Origin: Arthrobacter sp. B1805 | Lineage (GTDB): Bacteria > Actinomycetota > Actinomycetes > Actinomycetales > Micrococcaceae | DNA length: 64,000 bases | Direction of reading: 5' to 3' | Assembly (NCBI RefSeq): GCF_002929745.1 | Contig: NZ_PJIQ01000004.1 | Span: 186,001-250,000 of the forward strand | Part shown: positions 57,526 to 64,000 of the stretch, piece after piece | Layout: the number at the start of each line of letters is the position of its first letter | Position numbering within the stretch: position 1 is the first letter of the stretch | The notes under the pieces: generated by a model | Told to the model about the DNA's origin: nothing | What the model saw: the letters and a program-made list of their open reading frames with translations, nothing else | The model's database searches: none | Position numbers and translations under genes: made by a program

Positions 57526-57676
57526 TAGGAAAGGCCGCACGCCCGGCAAGGATGATGTCAGCGGATCGGCGGCAACGCCTGATCGTGGTCCAGCAGAACG
57601 CCCTCGGAGCCAGGATCGAGCCTGGCATGACGTTCGGGGCAACGGATGGATCCTTTCTCCCCTTCCACTTATTTGG

Positions 57677-58003
57677 GTGCGACCCTCGGTCGTATCCGCG
57701 GGCCTGGTACTCACACAGGAGACCGCGCAGCACGCCGTGGACCTGCTGGCCCAGGTGGCGCACGAGACGATACCGAAGGCCGCAGGTGCAGGCGTCTCCC
57801 TCATCCACGAGTCACGGCGGATTGACGAGTACGAGGTCGAGGCGTACCTGACGGGGATCATGCAGCTTCCCCAGTCCGAGTGCAACCTCCTCGCCCTCGC
57901 CGTCAACGAGCTCATCGACGAGCTGCCGCCCAGGCGGCGCGCGCCGTTCAGCGATGACCTCCGGAAGGCCCACACCGGTGCCCGGGAGATCGGCAAGGCC
58001 TGA
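57677..58003 (+). CDS. Small protein with GAF-like N-terminus, function unknown
   Basis: GTG 57677 gives 108 residues; the frame is open from 57518. The first part (VVSAGLVLTQETAQHAVDLLAQVAHETIPKAAGAGVSLI) resembles the opening of the GAF domain in actinobacterial GAF-ANTAR regulators. Only about 45 residues are present before the sequence changes to an acidic, unrelated-looking end (YLTGIMQLPQSECNLLALAVNELIDEL...). No ANTAR domain is recognisable. It may be a remnant made by deletion, or a small family not recognised here. Confidence 0.45.
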   Translation: MRPSVVSAGLVLTQETAQHAVDLLAQVAHETIPKAAGAGVSLIHESRRIDEYEVEAYLTGIMQLPQSECNLLALAVNELIDELPPRRRAPFSDDLRKAHTGAREIGKA

Positions 58004-58044
58004 TCACGATGGAAGGTGTCGGACGCACGTCGTACCCTCGTCGC

Positions 58045-58341
58045 ATGGCAGAGAGACCGGGATGGCACGGCATCCCACCCAGCGCTGACAGGTACATCCC
58101 TCCCCTCCAGTCCGATGCCCCGACGGACGGCATCACCGAGCCGCTGAAATCGCCGGCACTCTGGGTGGAACTCGACTACCCCGACGGGTCGACACGCACC
58201 ATGAAGGGTTTCGCCATGGCGTGGACCGGGAGCCTGGTCCTCGCCCAGTGGATCGAGTACTCCCGGGCGCGGGAGGCATGGGTGGAGGCTTCGCGCTGCC
58301 GACGTCGGGCCATGTCACCGCCCGCGACGCACGCCGCCTGA
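58045..58341 (+). CDS. Unknown-family small protein, tandem paralogue 1
   Basis: This 98-residue protein begins at ATG 58045. It shares a clear pattern with the next gene: WHG-PP------IPPLQ--AP--GITE, PALWVEL-Y-DGS---, GFAMAWT-S-VLAQWIE-SRAREAWV and a final C-RR. The core looks like a small beta-sheet with one helix, with no signal or membrane segment. It is not recognised from any named family. No good ribosome site is visible before the ATG. Confidence 0.7.
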   Translation: MAERPGWHGIPPSADRYIPPLQSDAPTDGITEPLKSPALWVELDYPDGSTRTMKGFAMAWTGSLVLAQWIEYSRAREAWVEASRCRRRAMSPPATHAA

Positions 58342-58429
58342 GCCCGGCCCACAGCAGGCGCCAGCCGCTCGCCTCGTAGAGTGGTGGCCATGGACACGCC
58401 CACCACACCCGCCGGGCCGGCAACTCCGC

Positions 58430-58729
58430 GTGGCTAGGGCCGCGGGCTGGCACGGGCTCCCGCCGACGACGCACCAGTTCATTCCTCCCCTCCAGCTCGA
58501 AGCGCCCAGGGAGGGGATCACGGAGTCCGTATCGCCTGCCCCTGCGCTCTGGGTGGACCTCGAATATCAGGACGGCTCCCGGCAGACCGTCCGCGGGTTC
58601 GCCATGGCCTGGACGGCTTCGGCGGTCCTTGCACAGTGGATCGAATTCTCGATCGCGCGGGAGGCATGGGTGCGCCCGGACCAATGCACCCGCCGCGAAC
58701 TTCCGGACCGGAGCGGGCAGCCCGACTGA
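58430..58729 (+). CDS. Unknown-family small protein, tandem paralogue 2
   Basis: This 99-residue protein (GTG 58430) is a paralogue of the previous one: the same WHGLPP, IPPLQLEAPREGITE, ALWVDLEYQDGSRQT, RGFAMAWTASAVLAQWIEFSIAREAWV and CTRRE segments occur in order over the whole length. The pair arose by tandem duplication and diverged. An 88-base gap separates them. A 9-bp hairpin follows at 58740-58763. Confidence 0.72.
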   Translation: MARAAGWHGLPPTTHQFIPPLQLEAPREGITESVSPAPALWVDLEYQDGSRQTVRGFAMAWTASAVLAQWIEFSIAREAWVRPDQCTRRELPDRSGQPD

Positions 58730-58739
58730 CCGTTCGCCC

Positions 58740-58763
58740 TCCTGGCCCCCGGACGGGCCAGGA
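58740..58763 (+). terminator. Hairpin after the tandem paralogues
   Basis: TCCTGGCCC (58740-58748) pairs with GGGCCAGGA (58755-58763) across a six-base loop, 11 bases after the stop of paralogue 2. Confidence 0.55.
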
Positions 58764-58913
58764 CCCTAGCCGGCGGCGCCGGCCCATGATTTCACCGCCA
58801 TCGTTCGCGGGGCACTTCGTGGCCGAGGAGACACCCGGACCCGTCGTCGATCTCCTGCGGAATCCCATTCGCCGCCGGCCGGTACTGGCCACAGCCGGGC
58901 ACACGACATATGC

Positions 58914-58925
58914 TAAGCATGCTGA
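58914..58925 (+). promoter_or_regulatory. Palindromic element before the SRPBCC gene
   Basis: TAAGCATGCTGA has a perfect AGCATGCT core and sits 45 bases before the SRPBCC start. A second short palindrome TCAGCTGA follows at 58934-58941. They are possible operator or alternative-sigma elements in an otherwise empty 240-base promoter region. Confidence 0.35.
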
Positions 58926-58969
58926 TGAAGTGATCAGCTGACGTATCTCACCACCTTAAGGGAGGCATG

Positions 58970-59788
58970 ATGAGCACGAAGGTCGAAGAAACCGTTGTAG
59001 TGAATCTTCCAGTGACGACCGTGTACAACCAGTGGACTCAGTTCGAGGAGTTCCCCCAGTTCATGGGCGGGATCAAGCAGATCACCCAACTGAGCGACGA
59101 CCGCCTCGAGTGGGTTGCGGAGATCGGCGGCATCCGTCGGCAGTGGGAAGCGAAGATCCTGGAGCAGGTACCGGACCGCAAGGTGTCCTGGGCAGCCACC
59201 GAGGGTGCGACCAACGCCGGCACCGTCTCCTTCGAGGACCTCGGCGGCACCACGCGCGTCAACCTCGTCCTCGAGTACGAGCCCGAGGGACTCGTCGAGA
59301 AGGTCGGCGACAAGTTGAACGTCGTCGAAAACCAGGCCAAGGCCGACCTCCAGAAGTTCAAGGAGTTCATCGAGTCCGAGAGCTACGCCACCGGCGCATG
59401 GCGTGGAGCCGTGACCGGGCAGTCAGGGACCCCCACGGTCGAGGACGCCGAGCAGTCACGCGGTGACAGCGGCAAGGCCGGCGTGTCCGGCAAGGTGGCC
59501 GCAGGAGTCGGCGTCGCTGCAGCAGCGGCGGTTGCAGGCGTCGCGGCCGCAACGGCCGGCAAGGGCAACAAGGAGGAGGAGACCGTGGTGGACACGGTCC
59601 CCGTTGTGGACTCCGCACCCGTGGTGCCCGAGACCACGCCCGTCGTCCACGACGTCGACGTCGTGGACATCGACCCCGTACCCGCCGTGGACGGCGTCCC
59701 CGGGACGGGTGTCCCCTCCGACAGCCAAGGGCTTCAGGACGACACTCTGATCGACGGCGACCCGACGCACCGCCGGGGTACTCTCTAG
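58970..59788 (+). CDS. SRPBCC-family protein with Ala-rich segment and acidic tail
   Basis: This 272-residue protein starts at ATG 58970 behind GGGAGG; an ATG at 58967 is nearly as good. The first 145 residues form an SRPBCC/polyketide-cyclase-like (CoxG-type) fold: VEETVVVNLPVTTVYNQWTQFEEFPQFMGGIKQI, then RRQWEAKILEQVPDRKVSW and NVVENQAKADLQKFKEFIE. A strongly Ala/Gly/Val-rich run (about residues 165-192) and an acidic, Val/Asp/Pro-rich tail follow. Its relatives are often linked to stress genes in actinobacteria, but the ligand is unknown. Confidence 0.85.
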   Translation: MSTKVEETVVVNLPVTTVYNQWTQFEEFPQFMGGIKQITQLSDDRLEWVAEIGGIRRQWEAKILEQVPDRKVSWAATEGATNAGTVSFEDLGGTTRVNLVLEYEPEGLVEKVGDKLNVVENQAKADLQKFKEFIESESYATGAWRGAVTGQSGTPTVEDAEQSRGDSGKAGVSGKVAAGVGVAAAAAVAGVAAATAGKGNKEEETVVDTVPVVDSAPVVPETTPVVHDVDVVDIDPVPAVDGVPGTGVPSDSQGLQDDTLIDGDPTHRRGTL

Positions 59789-59805
59789 CATCAGTTCCAC
59801 GACTG

Positions 59806-59840
59806 CAGTGGGCCGGGCTCTCCATGAGCCCGGCCCACTG
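59806..59840. terminator. Bidirectional terminator between the SRPBCC gene and tsaD
   Basis: A perfect 15-bp stem (59806-59820 with 59826-59840, five-base loop) lies 17 bases after the SRPBCC stop and 24 bases after the convergent tsaD stop, so it can serve both. Confidence 0.8.
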
Positions 59841-59864
59841 CCGCGTCGGCCGGACGGAGGGGTG

Positions 59865-60950
59865 TCAGCCTGCGGCGAGGACGATGTCCGTGACGGGCAG
59901 CGACGGGTTCGTCCCGAACGCGATTCCGCTCGGGCTGCCGCCGTTCATGACGATCTGCGCACCGAGCGCCGCGACCATGGCCCCGTTGTCGGTACAGAGC
60001 GACGGCGACGGAACGGTCAGGGTGATGCCCGCAGCGTCGCACCTCTCCCCCGTGAGCTCCCGCAGCCGTCGGTTGGCAGCAACTCCTCCGCCGAGGAGCA
60101 GATTCGTGATCCCGTTCTCCCTGCACGCCAGGACGGCCTTGGACGTGATGACATCCACGACCGCCTCCTGGAAGGACGCGGCGATATCGGCCACCGGCAC
60201 CTCCAGCCCGGCTGCCTCGTACTGCTCCACCGCACGGGCCACTGCTGTTTTGAGGCCGCTGAAGGACCAGTCGTAGCGGTGCGGTCCCGGGTGCTCCGCC
60301 GTTCCCATGTACTTCGGCTGGGACAACCCCCGGGGAAAACGGATCGCTGTCGGATCGCCTTCCCGCGCCAGCCTGTCGATGGCAGGCCCGCCCGGGTAGC
60401 CGAGGCCCAGAATGCGCGCCGTCTTGTCATAGGCTTCGCCCGCGGCGTCGTCGATCGTGGAGCCGAGCAGTTCGACGTCGCTCGCGATATTGCCCACGCG
60501 CAGTATCTCCGTGTGGCCACCGGACACCAGGAGGGCGCCGAGATCAGGCGGCAGTCCGCCGGCGAAGGTGCCGCCCACCATGCCGACGCCGACGTGTGCT
60601 ACGAGGTGGTTGATCGCATACAGCGGCTTGCCGGTAGCGACGGCGAGCGCCTTCGCCGCGGACACGCCCACCATGAGTGCACCGGACAGGCCGGGGCCCG
60701 CGGTGACCGCGATGGCGTCGATCTCCTCGAGCGTGACCGCGGCATCGGCGAGCGCCGCCCGCAGTGTCGGCACGAAGGCCTCCAGATGCGCCCGCGAGGC
60801 GATCTCCGGGATGACACCGCCGAAGCGCACGTGTTCGTCCATCGAGGAGGACACGGTGTTGGTCAGCAGGTGCGTGCCCCGGACGATGCCGACGCCGGTC
60901 TCGTCGCAGGACGATTCGATCCCGAGGATCAGGGGTTCGGTCCGGTTCAC
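59865..60950 (-). CDS. tsaD: tRNA N6-adenosine threonylcarbamoyltransferase TsaD
   Basis: This 361-residue protein is read from GTG 60950, overlapping the rimI stop (GTGA). The ASKHA-type fold shows [15 protein letters not shown], the metal-binding [20 protein letters not shown] and [12 protein letters not shown], and ends with the [14 protein letters not shown] segment. With TsaB and TsaE it transfers threonylcarbamoyl to A37 of ANN-decoding tRNAs (t6A). It is the last gene of the alr operon. Confidence 0.96.
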   Translation of the reverse strand: MNRTEPLILGIESSCDETGVGIVRGTHLLTNTVSSSMDEHVRFGGVIPEIASRAHLEAFVPTLRAALADAAVTLEEIDAIAVTAGPGLSGALMVGVSAAKALAVATGKPLYAINHLVAHVGVGMVGGTFAGGLPPDLGALLVSGGHTEILRVGNIASDVELLGSTIDDAAGEAYDKTARILGLGYPGGPAIDRLAREGDPTAIRFPRGLSQPKYMGTAEHPGPHRYDWSFSGLKTAVARAVEQYEAAGLEVPVADIAASFQEAVVDVITSKAVLACRENGITNLLLGGGVAANRRLRELTGERCDAAGITLTVPSPSLCTDNGAMVAALGAQIVMNGGSPSGIAFGTNPSLPVTDIVLAAG

Positions 60951-61414
60951 TGCTCTTCCCCTCCATCCGCCGGCAGCACGAGTCGCATGACCCACGCGTC
61001 CACGCCGTCGCGGTAGTACTTCTTCCTGGTGTGGATCTTCTCGAAGCCGAACCGCGTGTAGAGCACCTGCGCGCGGGGGTTGTCGGCCCGCACCTCGAGC
61101 ATCACGTTGTCCGCGCCTCGCCGTCGGGCCTCGTCGAGCAACTCGGCGAGCATGGCCCGCCCGATGCCCCGACCCTCGAAACGCGGCAGCACCCCGATGG
61201 TCTGGATGTCCGCCGTCACGTCGACGACCATGAGGCCTGCGTAGCCGATCGCCTCGCCGTCGACCTCCACCACGATGTAGCGACGGGTGTCCGGCTGGAA
61301 GAACTCCGTGTAGAACATCTCCAGCGGCCAGGCATCGGTGGGGAACAGTTCGTTCTCCAGCCGGCCAATCGTCTCGATGTCCTCGAAGGCCATGTCCCGC
61401 AGGGTGAAGCTCAC
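60947..61414 (-). CDS. rimI: Ribosomal protein S18-alanine N-acetyltransferase family protein
   Basis: This 155-residue GNAT protein (GTG 61414) shows the acetyl-CoA loop [25 protein letters not shown] and [21 protein letters not shown], the RimI hallmark. Four-base GTGA overlaps link it to tsaB upstream and tsaD downstream. Position between tsaB and tsaD is conserved in actinobacteria. S18 as the target is inferred from the family. Confidence 0.93.
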   Translation of the reverse strand: MSFTLRDMAFEDIETIGRLENELFPTDAWPLEMFYTEFFQPDTRRYIVVEVDGEAIGYAGLMVVDVTADIQTIGVLPRFEGRGIGRAMLAELLDEARRRGADNVMLEVRADNPRAQVLYTRFGFEKIHTRKKYYRDGVDAWVMRLVLPADGGEEQ

Positions 61415-62091
61415 GCCGTCGCCCGCTTCCGGGGGCCCGGCACCTGGGCGTCCGACTCCCTCAGGTACAGCGGCGCGGTGTCGCGCAGCGCCTCGCCCGC
61501 GAGCAGTCGCAGCCGCGCCACGCGGCCCAGCGAGGCGGCGTCGGGATCGGCCCGTGCGAACTCCGGAACTCCGTCGACGTCACCCGGGTACAGGCTCGCG
61601 GCCCGCCCGACGAGGGGCTGCCCTTTCGGCAGGCCCGCCGCGGCACCGACCCGCGGTCCGTCGAGGAGCTCAGGCAGGGCGTGCCCGTCCGACGGCGCGC
61701 GGTATGCCGCCCAATACACCTCGCCGCGCCGTGCATCGGTTCCGGCGAGGAAGCTGCTCCCGGCCGGGAGGCTGCCGCTCGCGACGGCGTCGAAGGCGAG
61801 GGCGTCGAGGCTCATGACCCCGTGCAGGGGTACGCCCCAGACGAATCCGAGGGTTCGCGCGGTCACGAGTCCGGCGCGCAGCCCGGTGAAGGGACCAGGG
61901 CCGACCCCGGCGACGACGGCGTCGAGGTCCGTGCCGTCCACTGCGGCCTCCGCGAGGATGCGCCGCACCGCGGGAGCGAGCACCTCGGCGTGCGAGCGGG
62001 TGTCGGCGCTGCCGAACCGGGCTACGACGACGTCGTCTCGCAGGAGCGCGACCGTGGCCGCGGCGGAGGTGTCGATGGCGAGGAGAAGCAC
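61411..62091 (-). CDS. tsaB: tRNA threonylcarbamoyladenosine biosynthesis protein TsaB
   Basis: This 226-residue TsaD paralogue (GTG 62091) starts [16 protein letters not shown] and carries the [25 protein letters not shown] motif typical of TsaB. It lacks the metal-binding His pair of TsaD and serves as its dimer partner. It is nine bases after tsaE and overlaps rimI by four bases. Confidence 0.95.
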   Translation of the reverse strand: MLLLAIDTSAAATVALLRDDVVVARFGSADTRSHAEVLAPAVRRILAEAAVDGTDLDAVVAGVGPGPFTGLRAGLVTARTLGFVWGVPLHGVMSLDALAFDAVASGSLPAGSSFLAGTDARRGEVYWAAYRAPSDGHALPELLDGPRVGAAAGLPKGQPLVGRAASLYPGDVDGVPEFARADPDAASLGRVARLRLLAGEALRDTAPLYLRESDAQVPGPRKRATA

Positions 62092-62100
62092 CCGTCCAGC

Positions 62101-62649
62101 CTAGTCGAGCGCGAGTGCCGACAGCCTGTCCCGCCAGCGGGGTCCGAAGCCCGAGACCGTGACGGTGCGCACCTCGTCTTCGCCGTCGTCGTCGAAATGC
62201 GTGACCAGCGTTCCGCTGGGTGCAGTGTCCGGGGTGCCACCGAGCGGACGCGTGATGTCGACGCGCAGCCAGCTGTCACTCAGGTGCTCGACCCGGCCCG
62301 CGCCCCACTCGATGACGGTGACGTTGGCTGCCATGGTCGATTCGAGATCGAGGTCGTCGACGGCGGCAGCGCTCTCGAGCCGGTACGCGTCCACGTGAAC
62401 GAGCCCAGGGCCGTCGCCCGGAGCGGGGTGCTGGCGGACGAGCACGAAGGTCGGCGAGATGATGCGGTCCTCCACCTCGAGTCCGCGCCCGAGTCCCTGC
62501 GTGAAGGTCGTCTTGCCCGCGCCCAGCTCACCGGACAGGACCAGCAGGTCGGCAGGACGGAGGCATGGGGCGAGGCGGGCGCCGAGGGCCTGCAGTTCCG
62601 CGGCGGAGCGGACGTCGTACGTCGCGCTCCACTCAGGCTGCGCCGTCAT
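62101..62649 (-). CDS. tsaE: tRNA threonylcarbamoyladenosine biosynthesis ATPase TsaE
   Basis: This 182-residue P-loop protein (ATG 62649) has Walker A SGELGAGKTTFTQGLGRGL, the ISPTFVLVR switch segment, VHVDAYRLES and the IEWG motif. It drives turnover of the TsaBD complex. The C-terminal 40 residues are longer and acidic compared with many homologues. Its start lies 17 bases inside the end of alr. Confidence 0.95.
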   Translation of the reverse strand: MTAQPEWSATYDVRSAAELQALGARLAPCLRPADLLVLSGELGAGKTTFTQGLGRGLEVEDRIISPTFVLVRQHPAPGDGPGLVHVDAYRLESAAAVDDLDLESTMAANVTVIEWGAGRVEHLSDSWLRVDITRPLGGTPDTAPSGTLVTHFDDDGEDEVRTVTVSGFGPRWRDRLSALALD

Positions 62650-63808
62650 CGGTCATCTCCTTCCGAGGCTCCTCCAGGTACACCCGCTCCACGCGGTCAC
62701 TGATCCGGGTGACCACCTCGTAGTTGATGGTCTGCGCGGCAGCTGCCCAGTCCTCGACGGCAGGAGAGTCCGCGCCGCCGAACAGCACGGCCCGCTTGCC
62801 GAGGGGGCTGTCCGCGGAACCGACCAGGCCAGTCGTGCCGAAGTCGATCACGAGCTGATCCATCGCGATCCGCCCGACCACCGGATACATCCGGCCGCCC
62901 ACCAGGACCGGCGCGCCGGTGGCGATGCGGGGAACGCCGTCGCCGTAGCCGACCGGGATGAGCCCGAGAGTGGTGGGTTTCTGGGTGCGGTAGGCGTAGC
63001 CGTAGGAGACTCCCTGCCCCGCCGGAACTTCCTTGCAGTTCGAGACAGTGGTGCTGAAGGTCATCACCGGCTGCAGACCGAGATCGGCAGAGCCCTGGTC
63101 GGAGAAGGGCGAGAGTCCGTAGATACCGAGGCCCACGCGCACGAGGTCGAAGTGGCAGTCGGGTCGCGAGAAGGTCGCAGGGGTGTTGGCCAGGTGACGG
63201 ACCTCGACGTCGATCCCCGCGTTCTCCGCGGCGGCAACCGCCTCGCGGAATGCCTGTACCTGGAGGTCGGTCTCGGTTCGCGCGGGCTCGTCGGCCACCG
63301 CGAGGTGGGAGAAGATGCCGACGACGCGGATCAGCCCTTCCTCCTGGTATTCGACCGCCCTGCTGAGCAGGGCATCCCACTGGTCCGGCGGGCAGCCGTT
63401 GCGGCCGAGCCCTGTGTCGATCTTGAGGTGCACGATCGCGGGCCGTTCCAGTTCACGCGCGGCGGCGACGACGTGCTCCAGTTCCCACCCGGAGATGCCC
63501 AGGTCCAGCCCGTGTTCGACGCCGGCCGTGAAATCGGTGCCGGCGGTGTGGAGCCAGGCGAGGATGGGCGCTTCGACCCCGGCTCTCCGCAGCTCGACGC
63601 CTTCGCTGACGTGGGCGACGCCGAGCCAGGCCGCGCCTGCCTCGAGCGCGGCGCGTGCCACCGGGATCGCACCGTGGCCGTAGGCGTTGGCCTTCACGAC
63701 GGCCATGACGCGGGCAGGGTGGGCGACGTCCCGCAGGTGCCGGATGTTGTGCCGCAGGGCGTCGAGGTTGATCTCTGCAGCACGTTCGGAGGAAGTCACC
63801 CGCCCCAT
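62633..63808 (-). CDS. alr: Alanine racemase
   Basis: This 391-residue PLP enzyme starts at ATG 63808. The PLP Lys is in VMAVVKANAYGHG (about residue 39), the second catalytic Tyr is in VSYGYAYRTQKP, and the C-terminal beta domain has VVGRIAMDQLVID. It makes D-alanine for peptidoglycan. The gene overlaps tsaE by 17 bases and heads the visible alr-tsaE-tsaB-rimI-tsaD transcript. Confidence 0.96.
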   Translation of the reverse strand: MGRVTSSERAAEINLDALRHNIRHLRDVAHPARVMAVVKANAYGHGAIPVARAALEAGAAWLGVAHVSEGVELRRAGVEAPILAWLHTAGTDFTAGVEHGLDLGISGWELEHVVAAARELERPAIVHLKIDTGLGRNGCPPDQWDALLSRAVEYQEEGLIRVVGIFSHLAVADEPARTETDLQVQAFREAVAAAENAGIDVEVRHLANTPATFSRPDCHFDLVRVGLGIYGLSPFSDQGSADLGLQPVMTFSTTVSNCKEVPAGQGVSYGYAYRTQKPTTLGLIPVGYGDGVPRIATGAPVLVGGRMYPVVGRIAMDQLVIDFGTTGLVGSADSPLGKRAVLFGGADSPAVEDWAAAAQTINYEVVTRISDRVERVYLEEPRKEMTDDGAA

Positions 63809-63999
63809 TCTGCCAGTTGCGGGCCATGCCCACCCGTCCTCGCACGTCGGGGAATCGACCTGGCGGACCCCGGCGACGTGGTGATCGCGTTGTGTCGGTG
63901 GCGAGCGGCAGGATCGACGGCGTGATCCACGAACTGCAGGGTGATGGGCGGTGCGGGCTCGACGGTGAGGGGGGCGTGCCCTGCGCCCGGCCCGTCGAC
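63796..63999 (-). CDS. Possible 3' end of a gene upstream of alr (partial, uncertain)
   Basis: On the minus strand one frame is open from the window edge to a TGA at 63798-63796, overlapping the alr start. It begins with a normal third-position G/C pattern (VDGPGAGHAPLTVEPAPP...) but becomes Arg/Ser-rich toward the end, and no family is recognised. It may be the tail of a gene or simply open by chance. Confidence 0.2.
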   Translation of the reverse strand, partial: VDGPGAGHAPLTVEPAPPITLQFVDHAVDPAARHRHNAITTSPGSARSIPRRARTGGHGPQLAEWGG

Positions 64000-64000
64000 G

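Noticed and set aside
58786-58941. 51-codon frame before the SRPBCC gene
   Set aside because: There is no ribosome site before its ATG, and it covers the predicted promoter region.

Overview
The window looks like chromosomal DNA from a high-GC actinobacterium, most likely a member of the Micrococcaceae (Arthrobacter or a close relative). The third codon positions are strongly G/C, GTG starts are common, and tight GTGA or ATGA stop/start overlaps link many genes. Supporting genes include a mycothiol-dependent isomerase family member, a GroEL with a His-rich tail, a GuaB/GuaB3 pair and an alr-tsaE-tsaB-rimI-tsaD block. No tRNA, rRNA, CRISPR array, insertion sequence or prophage is visible. Genus-level assignment is inference, because no database search was possible.

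Region 1 (1-19.1 kb) is mostly housekeeping. It holds the tail of a folate cyclo-ligase, an FmdB zinc-ribbon protein with a CIRCE-like operator upstream, and a SAF-domain protein. A 1361-residue SF1-helicase-like protein follows, with a nuclease-like C-terminus and an altered P-loop. Then come guaA, DUF3817-SURF1, a PTS EIIA, guaB3, an FBP/FusB-like zinc protein, an ABC exporter, guaB, an OafA-type acyltransferase and RNase J.

Region 2 (19.1-37.8 kb) begins with groES-groEL under two CIRCE elements, with an intrinsic terminator between the two genes. It continues with a four-gene ferric-siderophore ABC importer that ends in a THUMP-like methyltransferase. A series of small metabolic genes follows: HAD hydrolase, DUF503, a YbaK/EbsC deacylase, a GNAT gene cut by a TGA, an APC permease, a VOC protein, a mycothiol-dependent isomerase relative, amylosucrase, a shikimate-dehydrogenase paralogue, a YbdK-type ligase and a beta-lactamase-fold serine hydrolase behind a 29-codon coupled ORF.

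Region 3 (37.9-57.5 kb) is a carbohydrate block. A GH42 beta-galactosidase, a YesL-like DUF624 protein, two sugar permeases, a binding lipoprotein, a CE7 esterase and a secreted PL11 rhamnogalacturonan lyase match the layout of the Bacillus yesL-yesZ pectin locus. A BLUF photoreceptor gene sits among them. Next come the mannitol genes (tetR-mtlA-mtlD with divergent ptsI), then a DUF6807/Gfo-Idh pair divergent from a LacI regulator. LacI-type palindromes lie before the binding protein, the PL11 lyase and the lacI/Gfo-Idh promoters, which suggests one regulator may link these units.

Region 4 (57.5-64 kb) holds a small protein with a GAF-like start, two tandem paralogues of an unrecognised family, an SRPBCC protein with a long acidic tail, and the alr-tsaE-tsaB-rimI-tsaD operon for alanine racemisation and tRNA t6A synthesis.
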